64,000 bases of DNA from Fructobacillus sp. CRL 2054 (GCF_028764065.1 NZ_JACOFN010000003.1:1-64000); one strand, 5' to 3'; counted from the first letter of the stretch, positions 32,067-41,994 are shown. The notes: a model not told the origin generated them from the letters alone. Made by a program: numbers and translations.

Positions 32067-32132
32067 AAGGCCTCTTTTCTTTAATTCCACTGTACCACAG
32101 AAAATACTAGATAGGGAATATTTTCAACAAAA

Positions 32133-32161
32133 AAGGTTAACTAAGTATCCTAGTTAACCTT
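32133..32161 (-). terminator. Terminator after nadV
   Basis: An 11-pair perfect stem (AAGGTTAACTA / TAGTTAACCTT, loop AGTATCC) followed by T-rich sequence lies just before the stop of nadV (minus strand). Confidence 0.85.
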
Positions 32162-32169
32162 TCAACAAC

Positions 32170-33582
32170 TTAACCGTTTTCACGACCAAGGCTATTCTTT
32201 TCTTTTAATGGTTCTGCCGCTCGCTTCAAAATATCATCGGCTGATACCGGCGTAATCACACCATTTTCATAAACGGTCTGCAAGAGGTCTTTCCCCTCTT
32301 TATGCTGTGGTACAGTCTGTAACTGTCCACTGCTATCAACAATGACTTTCAACAAACCAGCCTTTGAAGCCTTCGTTGGGTCTGTCTTAGGCTGCTTCTT
32401 GATATCCAGGTCTTCTCCTTCAATCGTGTGCGCATAGGCCGCCTTAATGGCAAAGCGTTCCGTATCACGGGTGAAGCCTTCCTGAAGGAGTCCACCACCA
32501 GAACCAACAACGAGGTTATCCGTTGACCATCCTCGTTCAATCAAGGCTTCGTACAACTTAATGATGGTGTTGGCCTTCATACCATCTCCTTGAATCAAAC
32601 CAACGTTATGCTTCAAGACCTTGTAGCCCTTATCATTCACATCCGTTCCAAAGATTTCGGCCAAAATATCCAAAACCGCCAGGTCCATGGTGATTGGATC
32701 ACCGGAATCAGGACGGAGAACAACCCGGCCTTCACGATTCTTGATTCGTTCCACCATCTGTTCGGAACCCACAACGTGGCGAACAAAGTTAAAAGTATCG
32801 TAGGAATCAATCACAATTGAAAGAGGCGCATCGTCTGGGGTACGATCCAGCTGGGCGTTCAAGTAATCGAACTCACCCTGTCCTGATCCATAGGAAGTGG
32901 CCACGGAGTGCTCCGTCGCCCAGATGGACAAGGCCCGTCCCTCTTTACCATAAACCTTAGCAAAGTAGTTTGAGGCAGCCAGATTATCAGAACCGCGGAA
33001 ATGCAAGAGATGGGCTGCTCCTCCACGCTCACCAGATTCAAGTGATGTTGCACCGCGCAATCCAAAGTCATTGACCATCAATGGCAGCATCTCAACGGTG
33101 CCAGTCTTTTCAACCAGTGGTAACAAGCGCTTCTTAATGTACAAAGAGTTGGTGGCAATGGTTGTAGGATACCAAACGTGCATGAGCATGACTTCTAGGG
33201 CATTCAATGACGTGGCAAACCATTCTTCCGTTGATTCGATGGTAAAGAGTGCTGTACCAGTTGGTACCTCCAATCCTTCAGGCAAGGCCTTAACCTTCAC
33301 TGGGAAATAGCCAAGGTCACGAACCTTTTCCCAAACGGAACGGTTAAAGTATTCCTTTGTTCCAAAAGTTTCTTCTGAGACTTTTTCAGCCTCATCAATC
33401 ATTTCGGTCGTAATCTTTGTCTGAAAGTAGTCGTGTAAAATCATTGACATTCCAAACCATGAAACCGTTGGGTACTTTCCACCAACACGGGCTTCCCCGT
33501 ATGAATAAAGCTTGTTAATGTTTTGTGGATATTGCAAGTGGTGGGTTAACTTGTAAGCATCAGTTGCCAAAATCAAGTTCAT
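32170..33582 (-). CDS. nadV: Nicotinamide phosphoribosyltransferase
   Basis: From the ATG at 33,582 (GAGG nine bases upstream) the protein has 470 residues. It joins nicotinamide and PRPP to NMN. Signatures of the NAMPT/NadV group are seen: F-G-L-R-G-A-T-S, the V-L-R-P-D-S-G-D-P loop and D-S-Y-D-x-F-N near the centre. NadV-type enzymes let the cell use nicotinamide rather than nicotinate. It stands alone with its own terminator. Confidence 0.92.
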   Translation of the reverse strand: MNLILATDAYKLTHHLQYPQNINKLYSYGEARVGGKYPTVSWFGMSMILHDYFQTKITTEMIDEAEKVSEETFGTKEYFNRSVWEKVRDLGYFPVKVKALPEGLEVPTGTALFTIESTEEWFATSLNALEVMLMHVWYPTTIATNSLYIKKRLLPLVEKTGTVEMLPLMVNDFGLRGATSLESGERGGAAHLLHFRGSDNLAASNYFAKVYGKEGRALSIWATEHSVATSYGSGQGEFDYLNAQLDRTPDDAPLSIVIDSYDTFNFVRHVVGSEQMVERIKNREGRVVLRPDSGDPITMDLAVLDILAEIFGTDVNDKGYKVLKHNVGLIQGDGMKANTIIKLYEALIERGWSTDNLVVGSGGGLLQEGFTRDTERFAIKAAYAHTIEGEDLDIKKQPKTDPTKASKAGLLKVIVDSSGQLQTVPQHKEGKDLLQTVYENGVITPVSADDILKRAAEPLKEKNSLGRENG

Positions 33583-33698
33583 CAGAATGTTCCTCTTCAT
33601 CTTCTGCCGAGTATTTCAAGAACTAAAACGATTACATCGCCTTCAATAGTCCTTGCTAAAACATTGTTTCTATTATAACGAAGCTCGCTACAAAAAGC

Positions 33699-33731
33699 GA
33701 AAAAAGCGCTAAGACAACAGGCCTAGCGCTT
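33699..33731 (-). terminator. Terminator after dedA gene
   Basis: AAGCGCTA...TAGCGCTT stem (33,705-33,731) followed by a T-run on the minus strand, between the dedA stop and the nadV promoter (-10 TATAAT at 33,677-33,672). Confidence 0.8.
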
Positions 33732-33742
33732 CTTTTAAATGC

Positions 33743-34399
33743 TTATTTCTTTTTCTTAGCCATAATTGACTTAATCAGAGCAATGATTGATGGCAACAAG
33801 GTCACAAAGACGATACCAAGAATAATTGCTGAGAAGTGGTTAGCCACGAATGGAATATTTCCAAAGAGGGCACCTGCTCCCGTCATCAAGAATGACCACG
33901 AGAAAGCCGCAATCAAAGTAAATTCAATAAAACGACGGAATGAAAACGCTGATAACCCAGCCACGAACGGCATGAAAGTTCGGATGATTGGAATATAACG
34001 TCCCATAATCACCGCAACACCACCATGCTTTTGGAAGAAGACTTCCGCTTCTTCAATATTCTTAGGCTTAATAAAAGTCGAAAAGGGCTTCTTATCAAGT
34101 AAGGCACGCCCACCCTTGCGAGCAATCGTGTAGTTCAACGTATCACCAGTAACGGCAGCTACGAAGAAGACAATCATGAATACCCAGTGGTTTAACCCGG
34201 CTGACTGACCAGCGGGGGTCATCGAAATGGCACCTGCGGCAAAAAGCAAGGAGTCCCCAGGTAGGAAAGGCAAAATAATTGCCCCCGTTTCAATCAGGAT
34301 AACCGCAAATAAAATTAAGTAGGTCCAAGCACCAAAATTCTGAACTAAGTTCGCAATATGGTCATCAATATGCAAGATAAAGTTGATCAAAAAAGACAT
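33743..34399 (-). CDS. DedA family membrane protein
   Basis: A 218-residue membrane protein of the DedA/SNARE-associated family, now linked to undecaprenyl-phosphate or lipid flipping. It shows the motif F-L-P-G-D-S-L-L-F near residue 45, the G-R-x-x-P-x-x-R-T-x-x-P-F-V-A-G motif around 130, and about five transmembrane segments. The highly basic C-terminus (K-S-I-M-A-K-K-K-K) is cytoplasmic. Confidence 0.9.
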   Translation of the reverse strand: MSFLINFILHIDDHIANLVQNFGAWTYLILFAVILIETGAIILPFLPGDSLLFAAGAISMTPAGQSAGLNHWVFMIVFFVAAVTGDTLNYTIARKGGRALLDKKPFSTFIKPKNIEEAEVFFQKHGGVAVIMGRYIPIIRTFMPFVAGLSAFSFRRFIEFTLIAAFSWSFLMTGAGALFGNIPFVANHFSAIILGIVFVTLLPSIIALIKSIMAKKKK

Positions 34400-34464
34400 T
34401 AAAAGTCTCCATTCTAGATTTATAACTACTATTTATACCCTACTCACATTAAATCAAAGAAAAA

Positions 34465-35835
34465 TTACTTAAGTGAAGGGGCTTCCTTTGGCTGGAAATA
34501 AGAAATAATTCCGAAGACAACCAACCAAACAGTGGCACCAATGGCAGGTACAACGGATGAATCGTTGAAGAACAACGTAACGTAAACAAATACGAAGAAG
34601 ATAACAGCCATTGGAACAAAGACACGTGGTGCCTTCATCAAGAAACCATCTGGCATGTAATCAGATGACTTACGGTACTCCCAGTATGCCCACAAAATCA
34701 TGATGTAAATCATCAAGAAAAGATCAGTAGCTGCAGACGTCACGAAGACAAAGGCATCGTTGATTGCAGGAATTGATGAGAAGATTGGTGAACCAATTGA
34801 AACCAAGGCTGAGAAGAGCAAGGCCTTTGATGGCAAGCCAGACTTTGACAACTTAGCAAATGGCTTCAAGAACTTAGCGTGTGATTCGTTAGCAAGTGAG
34901 TAGAAGTTACGACCTGCGGAGAACAAAATTGAGTTAAATGATGAGGCGGCGGCTGTCAAAACAACGAAGTTAATGATAGCAGCGGCACCCTTCAAGCCAA
35001 CCAATTCAAAGACCATAACGAATGGTGATTGGTGGGCAGGGATTTGCTTCCATGGGTAGATAGTCATAATGACAAACAAGGCACCCAAGTAGAAGAACAA
35101 GACACGGAAAGGAATTTGGTTAATTGCCTTTGGCAAAATCTTTCGAGGATTTTCCGTTTCGGCAACCGTCATTCCAATGAATTCCATACCAACAAAGGCA
35201 AACATAACCATCTGGAAGGCGTTCACGAAGTTACCAATACCATTTGGGAACAAGTTGAAATTGTGCCAAACGTTTGAGAATTCAACGTAACCAACTGGCG
35301 TCTTGAAATGCCCAAAGGCCATCATGATTCCAGTCACAATCAAAGCTAAGATAGCAGTCACCTTAATCATTGAGAACCAGAATTCCATTTCCCCAAAGAC
35401 GGCAACAGCAATCAAGTTCACACCGGCCAATACAACCAAGAAGATGATTTGAATCAACCACTCAGGCATTGATGGGAACCAGAACTGAACATACTTCCCA
35501 ATGGCCGTTAATTCAGCCATTCCGAAGAAGATGGTCGTTAACCAGTAGGACCAGCGAGCAAAGAACCCGACACGGTTACCCAAGTACTTGGTCATGTATG
35601 AAATAAAAGTTGGTTGTGAGGGATCTTGATAAAGCATTTCCCCCATGGCGCGCATCATAACAAACATCATGGCACCGATAATTGCGTAAACAAGCAAGAT
35701 GGCGGGACCTGCAAAGTGGATTGAGTTTCCGGCACCCATGAAGAGTCCAGTTCCAATCGTTCCACCAATGGCAATCAACTGCACGTGGCGGTTTTGCAAG
35801 CCCTTTTGCAAGCTTGGTTCATTTTCTTTTGACAT
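34465..35835 (-). CDS. Amino acid permease (APC family, CycA-like)
   Basis: A 456-residue transporter with 12 transmembrane segments. The N-terminal I-G-G-T-I-G-T-G-L-F motif is typical of APC amino acid permeases; the long G-E-M-L-Y and W-S-Y-W segments match the AroP/CycA (amino acid:proton symporter) subfamily. The ATG at 35,835 is preferred; an upstream TTG has no good site. Substrate is not certain (D-serine, D-alanine, glycine or aromatic acids are possible). Confidence 0.87.
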   Translation of the reverse strand: MSKENEPSLQKGLQNRHVQLIAIGGTIGTGLFMGAGNSIHFAGPAILLVYAIIGAMMFVMMRAMGEMLYQDPSQPTFISYMTKYLGNRVGFFARWSYWLTTIFFGMAELTAIGKYVQFWFPSMPEWLIQIIFLVVLAGVNLIAVAVFGEMEFWFSMIKVTAILALIVTGIMMAFGHFKTPVGYVEFSNVWHNFNLFPNGIGNFVNAFQMVMFAFVGMEFIGMTVAETENPRKILPKAINQIPFRVLFFYLGALFVIMTIYPWKQIPAHQSPFVMVFELVGLKGAAAIINFVVLTAAASSFNSILFSAGRNFYSLANESHAKFLKPFAKLSKSGLPSKALLFSALVSIGSPIFSSIPAINDAFVFVTSAATDLFLMIYIMILWAYWEYRKSSDYMPDGFLMKAPRVFVPMAVIFFVFVYVTLFFNDSSVVPAIGATVWLVVFGIISYFQPKEAPSLK

Positions 35836-35862
35836 AATAATTTTTCTCTCTCGTATTTCCGA

Positions 35863-35892
35863 CAAAGGACACCCATTAGCAGGTGTCCTTTG
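35863..35892 (-). terminator. Hairpin between thrS and the permease
   Basis: An 11-pair stem CAAAGGACACC / GGTGTCCTTTG lies just after thrS. It has no strong T-run on the minus strand, so readthrough into the permease is possible. Confidence 0.5.
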
Positions 35893-35901
35893 CTTTACTA
35901 A

Positions 35902-37866
35902 TTATTTCTCTTCGTCAGGACGTGAGTAACGGGCAACATCCTTCAAAACAAGTGCCTTGAAGTCCGCAGCAGCCATTGCTTCTGTTTCCTGATGGCCGTA
36001 GCGACGAACCGTTACAGTACCATCTTCTTGTTCCTTATCTCCCAGAACAAGCGTGTATGGCACCTTCTTAGTTTGTGCATCACGGATAAGATAACCCATC
36101 TTTGCAGAACGGTTATCGACATTTGCACGGAGTCCAGCAGCAGCCAAATCCTTTTGGATTTGCTTTGCGTAGGCACCGTGTGCTTCCGCGTTAACAGGAA
36201 TGATTTGTACTTGAAGTGGCGCTAACCATGTTGGGAAGGCACCCTTGTACATTTCAATCAAGTAAGCCGTGAAGCGTTCCATCGTTCCAACGATTCCACG
36301 GTGGAGCATAACAGGACGGTGGTTATCTTGACCATCTTCACCAACATAAGTTAAGTTAAAGCGTTCTGGCAACAAGAAGTCCAACTGGATAGTTGACAAA
36401 GTCTCTTCCCCACCAAGGGCAGTCTTTGTTTGAACATCCAACTTAGGACCGTAGAATGCGGCTTCACCTGGTGCTTCGAAGTAATCCAAGCCCATGTCGT
36501 CCATGGCACGCTTCAACTGTGCCTGTGACTTTTCCCACATCTCGTCGTCATCAAAGTACTTTTCCGTATTTTCTGGGTCACGGTATGACAAACGGAAGCG
36601 GTAGTCCGTGATGTTGAAGTCTTCGTAAACTTCCATCATCATGGCCAAGATTGACTTGAATTCTTCTTCTAGTTGTTCTTGTGCAACGAATGTGTGGCCA
36701 TCATTCAAAGTCATTTCACGAACACGTGACAAACCTGTCAAGGCTCCTGACTTTTCGTAACGGTGCATCATTCCAAGTTCAGCAACACGCATTGGCAAGT
36801 CACGGTATGAACGTGGCTTGTGTTGGTAAACGGCAATGTGTGAAGGGCAGTTCATTGGACGCAATTCAAGGAATTCGCCATCACCCATGTCCATTGGTGG
36901 GAACATGTCTTCACGGTAGTGGTCCCAGTGACCTGAAGTCTTATAAAGGTTCAAGTTTGACAACACTGGTGTGTAAACGTGCAAGTAATCGTTGGCCAAT
37001 TCCTTGTCCACGATGTAACGTTCAACTTGACGACGGATAGTTGCACCATTTGGCAACCAAACTGGCAATCCTGAACCAACCTTTTGGCTAGTAAAGAAGA
37101 GGTCCAAGTCACGACCGATGTTACGGTGGTCTCGTTCCTTAGCTTCGGCACGACGTTGCAAATCCGCTTCCAAGTCATCGGCGTTCCAGAAGGCCGTTCC
37201 GTAGATACGTTGCATAACGGCCTTGTCAGAATCACCACGCCAGTATGAACCGGCAACGGAAACCAACTTGAAGTGCTTCATCCAACCGGTTGATGGAACC
37301 AATCCACCACGGTCCAATTCGACGTGTTCACCTTGAACAGCAACCGTAATCTTTTCATCAGCAGGCAAATCGTTAATCAATTCAACCTTGTAAGGATCGT
37401 TTTTAAAAGTCTCAAGGGCTTCTTCACGTGAAATCTGGTGTGACAAGATTGGAAGGTCTTCCTTCACAATCTTCTTCATCATTGCTTCGATTTCTGGGAA
37501 GTCATCGACAGAAACTTGCTTACCAGCACCGTTGTCAGTGTCATAGTAGAAGCCGTTTTCGATGGCTGGTCCAACACCAAAGTGCATATCCGCAAACTTT
37601 GGCATGCGACGAAGAGCCTGTGCCAACAAGTGGGCGGTTGAGTGACGAAGAATCTTCAAACCTTCTTCGTCTGACTTTGTAATCAATGCAAAGTCGCCCG
37701 ATTCGTTCATTGGGTCATTCATGCCAACGTAAGCCCCGTTCAGCTTTGCTGAAACGGACTTCTTAGCCAAAGACTTCGCAATTGATTCTGCAACTTCAAT
37801 TGGCTTAACCCCTTCATCAAAGGACTTCTTGGCCCCATCTGGGAATGTTAAGGTAATTTCTGCCAT
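35902..37866 (-). CDS. thrS: Threonyl-tRNA synthetase
   Basis: A 654-residue class II synthetase. The N-terminal TGS domain (1-62) is followed by the editing domain with H-S-T-A-H-L-L near 75 and A-G-S-Y-W-R-G near 210, the catalytic core with M-N-C-P-S-H (zinc ligand Cys) near 340 and H-R-G-I-V-G-T in motif 3, and the C-terminal anticodon-binding domain. Controlled by the T-box leader upstream. Confidence 0.97.
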   Translation of the reverse strand: MAEITLTFPDGAKKSFDEGVKPIEVAESIAKSLAKKSVSAKLNGAYVGMNDPMNESGDFALITKSDEEGLKILRHSTAHLLAQALRRMPKFADMHFGVGPAIENGFYYDTDNGAGKQVSVDDFPEIEAMMKKIVKEDLPILSHQISREEALETFKNDPYKVELINDLPADEKITVAVQGEHVELDRGGLVPSTGWMKHFKLVSVAGSYWRGDSDKAVMQRIYGTAFWNADDLEADLQRRAEAKERDHRNIGRDLDLFFTSQKVGSGLPVWLPNGATIRRQVERYIVDKELANDYLHVYTPVLSNLNLYKTSGHWDHYREDMFPPMDMGDGEFLELRPMNCPSHIAVYQHKPRSYRDLPMRVAELGMMHRYEKSGALTGLSRVREMTLNDGHTFVAQEQLEEEFKSILAMMMEVYEDFNITDYRFRLSYRDPENTEKYFDDDEMWEKSQAQLKRAMDDMGLDYFEAPGEAAFYGPKLDVQTKTALGGEETLSTIQLDFLLPERFNLTYVGEDGQDNHRPVMLHRGIVGTMERFTAYLIEMYKGAFPTWLAPLQVQIIPVNAEAHGAYAKQIQKDLAAAGLRANVDNRSAKMGYLIRDAQTKKVPYTLVLGDKEQEDGTVTVRRYGHQETEAMAAADFKALVLKDVARYSRPDEEK

Positions 37867-37939
37867 TTGTACTGCCTTCTTTCTTTTCTATCCTTGCTGA
37901 TGATTAACCGTTTTTATCTTGAATAATGATTGATAAAAA

Positions 37940-38165
37940 GAAAAACGCCCCTTTTGCTTAAAACTAAGCAAAAGGGACGTTAGACCGTGGTACCACCCAT
38001 TTCTCTGAGATAACTCAGACTCAAGAAACGTTTAACGGTGTCACCCGGGTGAAGTTTCAAAAATACTCCTTCACCATTCCGAGGTAGTCTTAATCTCACC
38101 ACTAGACCAACTCACACCAACCGTTGGCTCTCTTTTCTAGTTAAGCAAGACAAGTTATCCTCATC
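37940..38165 (-). promoter_or_regulatory. T-box leader of thrS (tRNA-Thr sensor)
   Basis: On the minus strand the leader has the conserved T-box motif GGGTGGTACCACGG (37,998-37,985) followed by a rho-independent terminator (37,941-37,980, stem of AACGTCCC/GGGGCGTT type with T-run). The Stem I base GAGG...CCTC brackets ACTACC, so the specifier reads ACT or ACC; both are threonine codons. Uncharged tRNA-Thr would stop termination. Confidence 0.92.
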
Positions 38166-38215
38166 AGCAATTTATTGAACTAATTATTACACACTTTTTA
38201 AAAAGTTACAAGGAA

Positions 38216-38332
38216 TTACTTGTTATCCTCTAAAACTTGGGCAAGTGCTTGGCGCGCCTTGTCATCATGATCCAAAATTCCGTGGTCGTAAACATTTTGC
38301 AATGCAGCCACTTGTTCTTTTGATAATGCCAT
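38216..38332 (-). CDS. Small host protein, 38 residues
   Basis: GGAGGAG lies just before the ATG at 38,332. The short protein begins M-A-L-S-K-E-Q-V-A-A-L and is helical and polar with H-G-I-L-D-H-D-D-K-A in the centre. It has its own region between the thrS T-box and the flavodoxin gene. No known function. Confidence 0.55.
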   Translation of the reverse strand: MALSKEQVAALQNVYDHGILDHDDKARQALAQVLEDNK

Positions 38333-38469
38333 CGTTCTCTCCTCCAAGTATTTTTGACTATTATAAAGCAGGCTAATTTAAAATACCAGTCTGTGATTAA
38401 AAAAGTCTCAGAAGTCCCCTGGCATTTCTTGTATAATAGTATCTAAATAAAGCTTTCACAGGAGGCAAT

Positions 38470-38928
38470 ATGTCTACAGACGGATTAAAAGCACAGGTCG
38501 TTTTTGCCACAATCACTGGTAACAACGAAGCAGTAGCAGATAACCTGGTCGAAATCTTAACGGATAAAGGGCTTCAAGTTACCAAAAGCGAAATTTCTCA
38601 AACGGAACCTGAAGAACTAGAAGACTACGATGTGGCCTTCTTGGTTCCCTACACTTACGACGAGGGTTCCCTTCCCGAAGAAGGGCTCGACTACTTTGAC
38701 GATCTGGCCGATGTCGATTTGCCAAATCTGTCATATGGTATTGCCGGCTCAGGGGATACCTTCTACGAAGAGTATTACTGCATGGCCTTGGACAAGTTCG
38801 ATAAGCAAATTCAAAAAACTGGTGCAAAGCGTGCTGGTGAATTAGTACGTATCAACCTTTATCCATCTCCTAAAGATAAAGAACGTTTAACCGATTTGGT
38901 TGATAACGTTCTAAAAGAAGTTCAATAA
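38470..38928 (+). CDS. Flavodoxin
   Basis: A 152-residue flavodoxin, an FMN-binding electron carrier. The phosphate loop T-I-T-G-N-N-E-A (residues 16-23) and the aromatic Y-T-Y-D-E-G and G-S-G-D-T-F-Y loops around FMN are clear. AGGAGG is five bases before ATG; -10 TATAAT at 38,432-38,437. It is followed by a bidirectional terminator. Confidence 0.92.
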   Translation: MSTDGLKAQVVFATITGNNEAVADNLVEILTDKGLQVTKSEISQTEPEELEDYDVAFLVPYTYDEGSLPEEGLDYFDDLADVDLPNLSYGIAGSGDTFYEEYYCMALDKFDKQIQKTGAKRAGELVRINLYPSPKDKERLTDLVDNVLKEVQ

Positions 38929-38932
38929 AAAA

Positions 38933-38957
38933 ACCGCCTTTCGGCGGTCTTTTTTAT
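38933..38957. terminator. Bidirectional terminator between flavodoxin and yebC
   Basis: ACCGCC-TTTC-GGCGGT stem with A-run on one side and T-run on the other; it ends both the plus-strand flavodoxin gene and the minus-strand yebC-like gene. Confidence 0.85.
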
Positions 38958-38964
38958 TTGAAGA

Positions 38965-39690
38965 TTAGTCTTCAGCAGTTGTATAAACGGCCAAAACATC
39001 TTCGTTGTCTTCTAATTCATCGACAAGCTTATCAAGCTTTTCACGGTCTTCATCAGAAATTGACATTGGGTTTTGAGCAATCATCGTTACTTCTGATTCA
39101 GCCAATGTGTAACCAGCTTCAGTCAAAGCAGCTTCAACTGCTTGGAAATCAGATGGTGCCGTGTAAATTTCGAAAGCTTCGTCTGAAGTTTGTACATCAT
39201 CTGCACCAGCTTCAAGAGCAACTTCCAAAACTGCATCTTCGTCGGCTTCTGGGTTTTCTTCGCGGTCAATCACCAAGTAACCCTTACGGTCGAATTGGAA
39301 GGCCACTGAACCTGAAGTTCCGAGTGAACCACCAAAGTGCTTGAATGAGTTACGAACTGATGAAACAGTACGGTTGATGTTATCAGTTGATGCTTCAACC
39401 AACACGGCAACACCGGCAGTACCATAACCTTCGTAAGTAACTTCTTCGAACTTTGCACCACCAGCACCGGATGCCTTATCCAAGGCACGTTGAATGTTGT
39501 CCTTTGGCATGTTGGCGGCCTTCGCCTTATCAACTACCAAACGAAGTGAGGCGTTCATTTCGGGATCAGCACCGCCAGCCTTTGCTGCAACATATAAGTC
39601 GTGCGCAAGCTTTTGGAAAATCTTTCCACGCTTAGCATCTTGGGCGTTTTTACGACCTTGAATGTTATGCCATTTACTATGTCCTGACAT
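38965..39690 (-). CDS. yebC: YebC/PmpR family regulator (translation factor)
   Basis: A 241-residue protein with the family start [14 protein letters not shown], then the M-P-K-D-N-I motif and acidic C-terminal domain. YebC/TACO1 proteins act in translation of polyproline stretches and were earlier described as transcription regulators. The gene is alone with its own terminator. Confidence 0.95.
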   Translation of the reverse strand: MSGHSKWHNIQGRKNAQDAKRGKIFQKLAHDLYVAAKAGGADPEMNASLRLVVDKAKAANMPKDNIQRALDKASGAGGAKFEEVTYEGYGTAGVAVLVEASTDNINRTVSSVRNSFKHFGGSLGTSGSVAFQFDRKGYLVIDREENPEADEDAVLEVALEAGADDVQTSDEAFEIYTAPSDFQAVEAALTEAGYTLAESEVTMIAQNPMSISDEDREKLDKLVDELEDNEDVLAVYTTAED

Positions 39691-39777
39691 TGTGTCTTCT
39701 CCTTAAAATTTAAAAATCTTACTTATTGTATCAAAGTTGTTGGTTGATTACTAGTAATTCAATTGATATTTATTCTA

Positions 39778-39803
39778 ATAAAAAGTCGGCCACAGGGGCC
39801 GAC
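39778..39803 (-). terminator. Terminator after PAP2 gene
   Basis: Stem GTCGGCC / GGCCGAC with a short loop, followed by a T-run on the minus strand, located right after the 39,830 stop codon. Confidence 0.8.
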
Positions 39804-39829
39804 CTTAAGAAATAAATCGATAAATGACT

Positions 39830-40768
39830 CTATTCAATTGCATCCTCAACTAAATGTGCCTTTAATACTCTTGAAGTAACAAAAATCATCGTCCCAACAA
39901 TCAAAGAAGCAGCGGTCACATCAGACAACCAGTGTGCCCCATAACGCACTCGACTAAGGGCAATGGTGATGGCCAACAAGACAGTCCCAATCAATACATA
40001 TTTTTGCATGTTATGGTACTTTCTTGGCAAAAGGAAGGTCAGATAGACGAGCAACCAACCCGAGGTCGTATGACCCGACGGAAATGAGAAATGTCCATTG
40101 GAACCATTCGGTTGATACCATGGCGTAAACTGGCTCATCGCCTGATCCATTTGGAATGGACGGTAACGCCCCCAGTGCAACTTCAAATCACCAATAATAA
40201 CCGAAACGATAAAGACTAATGCAATGCCGAACACGGCTGCTTTTAAAAGGTAATTTTGTTCATTTTCGTCTTGTAAATCAACATAACGGTAAAACAAATA
40301 AGACATAACTACGGTGAAGATAAGGGCCAACACCCACTGCTGAAGGTCAACGTCTGCTACCGTTTTAATATTTCCGTTGAGCAACCTCGCTAAGGTGTAG
40401 GCAAAATAACCATTTACCCCCAATAAGACTTGGTGCATGGCTAATATTAGGAAAAGTGTCGTCAGCAACAATCTTTCCAAGCGAGCCCTCTGAGAACAGT
40501 AAATCGTCCAGGCTACTATTTCGAAGCAAGAAAACAAAACAATGTTCGGTCCCTTCGTCCCGTATTTTTGAAAGAAATCCCCGACAATCGACGACCGGTT
40601 CATCACCAGGTTGGTCACATCACGATCAAAAAAGGCAGCAAAGGTTAACACAGATAAAGTAACGAGTAAGAATGATATAAATATCGTTTTTTCATACCGC
40701 TTAGTATAAAATTCTTTTCCAAGAGAAAAGGTGGAAGAATTCGAGAATTGGTTTTCTGAATGATACAT
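39830..40768 (-). CDS. PAP2-family membrane phosphatase
   Basis: A 312-residue protein with six to eight transmembrane segments. The three PAP2 motifs are present: K-x(6)-R-P (K-L-H-W-G-R-Y-R-P), P-S-G-H (F-P-S-G-H-T-T-S) and S-R-x(5)-H-x(3)-D (S-R-V-R-Y-G-A-H-W-L-S-D). The unusual N-terminus (about 60 residues) is polar. It may dephosphorylate undecaprenyl-PP or phosphatidic acid. Confidence 0.9.
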   Translation of the reverse strand: MYHSENQFSNSSTFSLGKEFYTKRYEKTIFISFLLVTLSVLTFAAFFDRDVTNLVMNRSSIVGDFFQKYGTKGPNIVLFSCFEIVAWTIYCSQRARLERLLLTTLFLILAMHQVLLGVNGYFAYTLARLLNGNIKTVADVDLQQWVLALIFTVVMSYLFYRYVDLQDENEQNYLLKAAVFGIALVFIVSVIIGDLKLHWGRYRPFQMDQAMSQFTPWYQPNGSNGHFSFPSGHTTSGWLLVYLTFLLPRKYHNMQKYVLIGTVLLAITIALSRVRYGAHWLSDVTAASLIVGTMIFVTSRVLKAHLVEDAIE

Positions 40769-40892
40769 AACATCTCTCCTTTATTTGTTAAATTAATTAT
40801 ATCGGGCTAAACATCCCCTGCACAGACACTAGAGGGAGCAATATGTATAATAAGATGAATTTTCATAAAGCATGTAAATTCCACGCTTTTAC

Positions 40893-40921
40893 TTGTCAGG
40901 CTCTCCTACAAAAGATATAAT
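40893..40921 (+). promoter_or_regulatory. Promoter of tRNA-Leu
   Basis: TTGTCA (40,893-40,898), 17 bases, TATAAT (40,916-40,921). The tRNA begins 15 bases after the -10 box. Confidence 0.85.
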
Positions 40922-40936
40922 AATGATTGTTTTATT

Positions 40937-41020
40937 GCCGATGTGGCGGAACTGGCAGACGCGTACCGTTCAGGTCGGTATGGAGTTATCTCCGTGCAGG
41001 TTCGATTCCTGTCATCGGCA
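40937..41020 (+). tRNA. tRNA-Leu (CAG anticodon)
   Basis: The 84-base gene folds as a class II tRNA: acceptor stem GCCGATG/CATCGGC, D arm with GGCGGAACTGGCAGACGC, anticodon stem TACCG-TTCAGGT-CGGTA (anticodon CAG), a long variable arm and the T arm GCAGGTTCGATTCCTGT. CCA is not encoded. It has its own promoter and terminator. Confidence 0.97.
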
Positions 41021-41028
41021 CTAAATTA

Positions 41029-41060
41029 GAAAAAGCACTCACCCCGTGAGTGCTTTTTTT
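41029..41060 (+). terminator. Terminator after tRNA-Leu
   Basis: Ten-pair stem AAGCACTCAC / GTGAGTGCTT with loop CCC, followed by a long T-run. Confidence 0.9.
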
Positions 41061-41101
41061 GTTTCAATATTTAACCTTTCATTAAGGGTTGATGAACTTT
41101 C

Positions 41102-41130
41102 TTGCAGCACATTTTAATCAAGACTATACT
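41102..41130 (+). promoter_or_regulatory. Promoter of TauE-type permease
   Basis: TTGCAG (41,102-41,107), 17 bases and TATACT (41,125-41,130) lie 70 bases before the start codon. Confidence 0.7.
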
Positions 41131-41199
41131 TAAATATGTTATTTAAAACTTTTTCAAGCGTTAATTAATAAATTCAAAGAATGAACGAGGTATTTATCG

Positions 41200-41994
41200 A
41201 TGGCTGACTATTGGCAGCACTTTCTCTTCCTACTTCCAATGGGAATACTAGCTGGTATTGTTTCCACAACTGCCGGATTGGCTTCACTTGTTTCCTACCC
41301 CGCCCTACTAGCTGTTGGTATCCCACCACTTTTTGCTAACGTGACCAACACGGCGGCCCTTGTCATGACTGGACTGGGTGCGACCGTTTCCTCCCGTAAG
41401 GATCTCGGCCGACACAAAAAAGAACTTTTCCGAATTCTGCCACTGACCCTTGGTGGATCAATTCTTGGTGCCTGGTTGCTAATGGCAGCACCCGCAACGA
41501 CTTTTGAAAAAGCCGTACCATTTTTCGTTCTATTGGCTGGTTTACTCCTAATGTCACAGGTTAACAAGTCTAAGAACGCTGAAACGAACTTAACCCGTGA
41601 TGATTCAATTGAAAACGAAGACCATCACCCAGTTTACAAAGTCGTTGTCTCAATTGGCATTTTACTAGTTGGTATGTACTGTGGTTACTTCGGAGCTGCT
41701 GGTGGTGTCCTGCTTTTGGCCATCCTTTCAGCCACAACCACCATGCCTTTCGCATCATACAACGCGCTAAAGAACCTTTCATTGGGTGCCGCAAACCTGA
41801 TTGCAACAGTGATCTATATCTTCTCTTCGCACATTTACTGGGCGCTCGTTATCCCAATGGGAATCGGTCTCTTTATCGGTGGTTGGATTGGACCGCACAT
41901 CGTTAAAATCATCCCCGAAAAGATTCTGAAAATCTTAATTTCCTTGGCAGCCATTGGACTGGCAATCAACCTGTTTATGGAAGCTTATTTCTAA
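41200..41994 (+). CDS. TauE/SafE-type sulfite exporter family protein
   Basis: A 264-residue protein with seven to eight transmembrane segments. The G-x-x-A-G-x-V-S-T-T-A-G start near residue 20 and the second half repeat (G-A-A-G-G-V-L-L-L-A) are typical of TauE/SafE/YfcA. Substrate unknown (anionic sulfur compounds in characterised members). A bidirectional terminator follows. Confidence 0.88.
   Translation: MADYWQHFLFLLPMGILAGIVSTTAGLASLVSYPALLAVGIPPLFANVTNTAALVMTGLGATVSSRKDLGRHKKELFRILPLTLGGSILGAWLLMAAPATTFEKAVPFFVLLAGLLLMSQVNKSKNAETNLTRDDSIENEDHHPVYKVVVSIGILLVGMYCGYFGAAGGVLLLAILSATTTMPFASYNALKNLSLGAANLIATVIYIFSSHIYWALVIPMGIGLFIGGWIGPHIVKIIPEKILKILISLAAIGLAINLFMEAYF

Noticed and set aside
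35863-35892. Hairpin after thrS as a regulatory riboswitch of the permease
   Set aside because: Only a simple long stem is visible without conserved riboswitch features; a terminator-like role is more economical.
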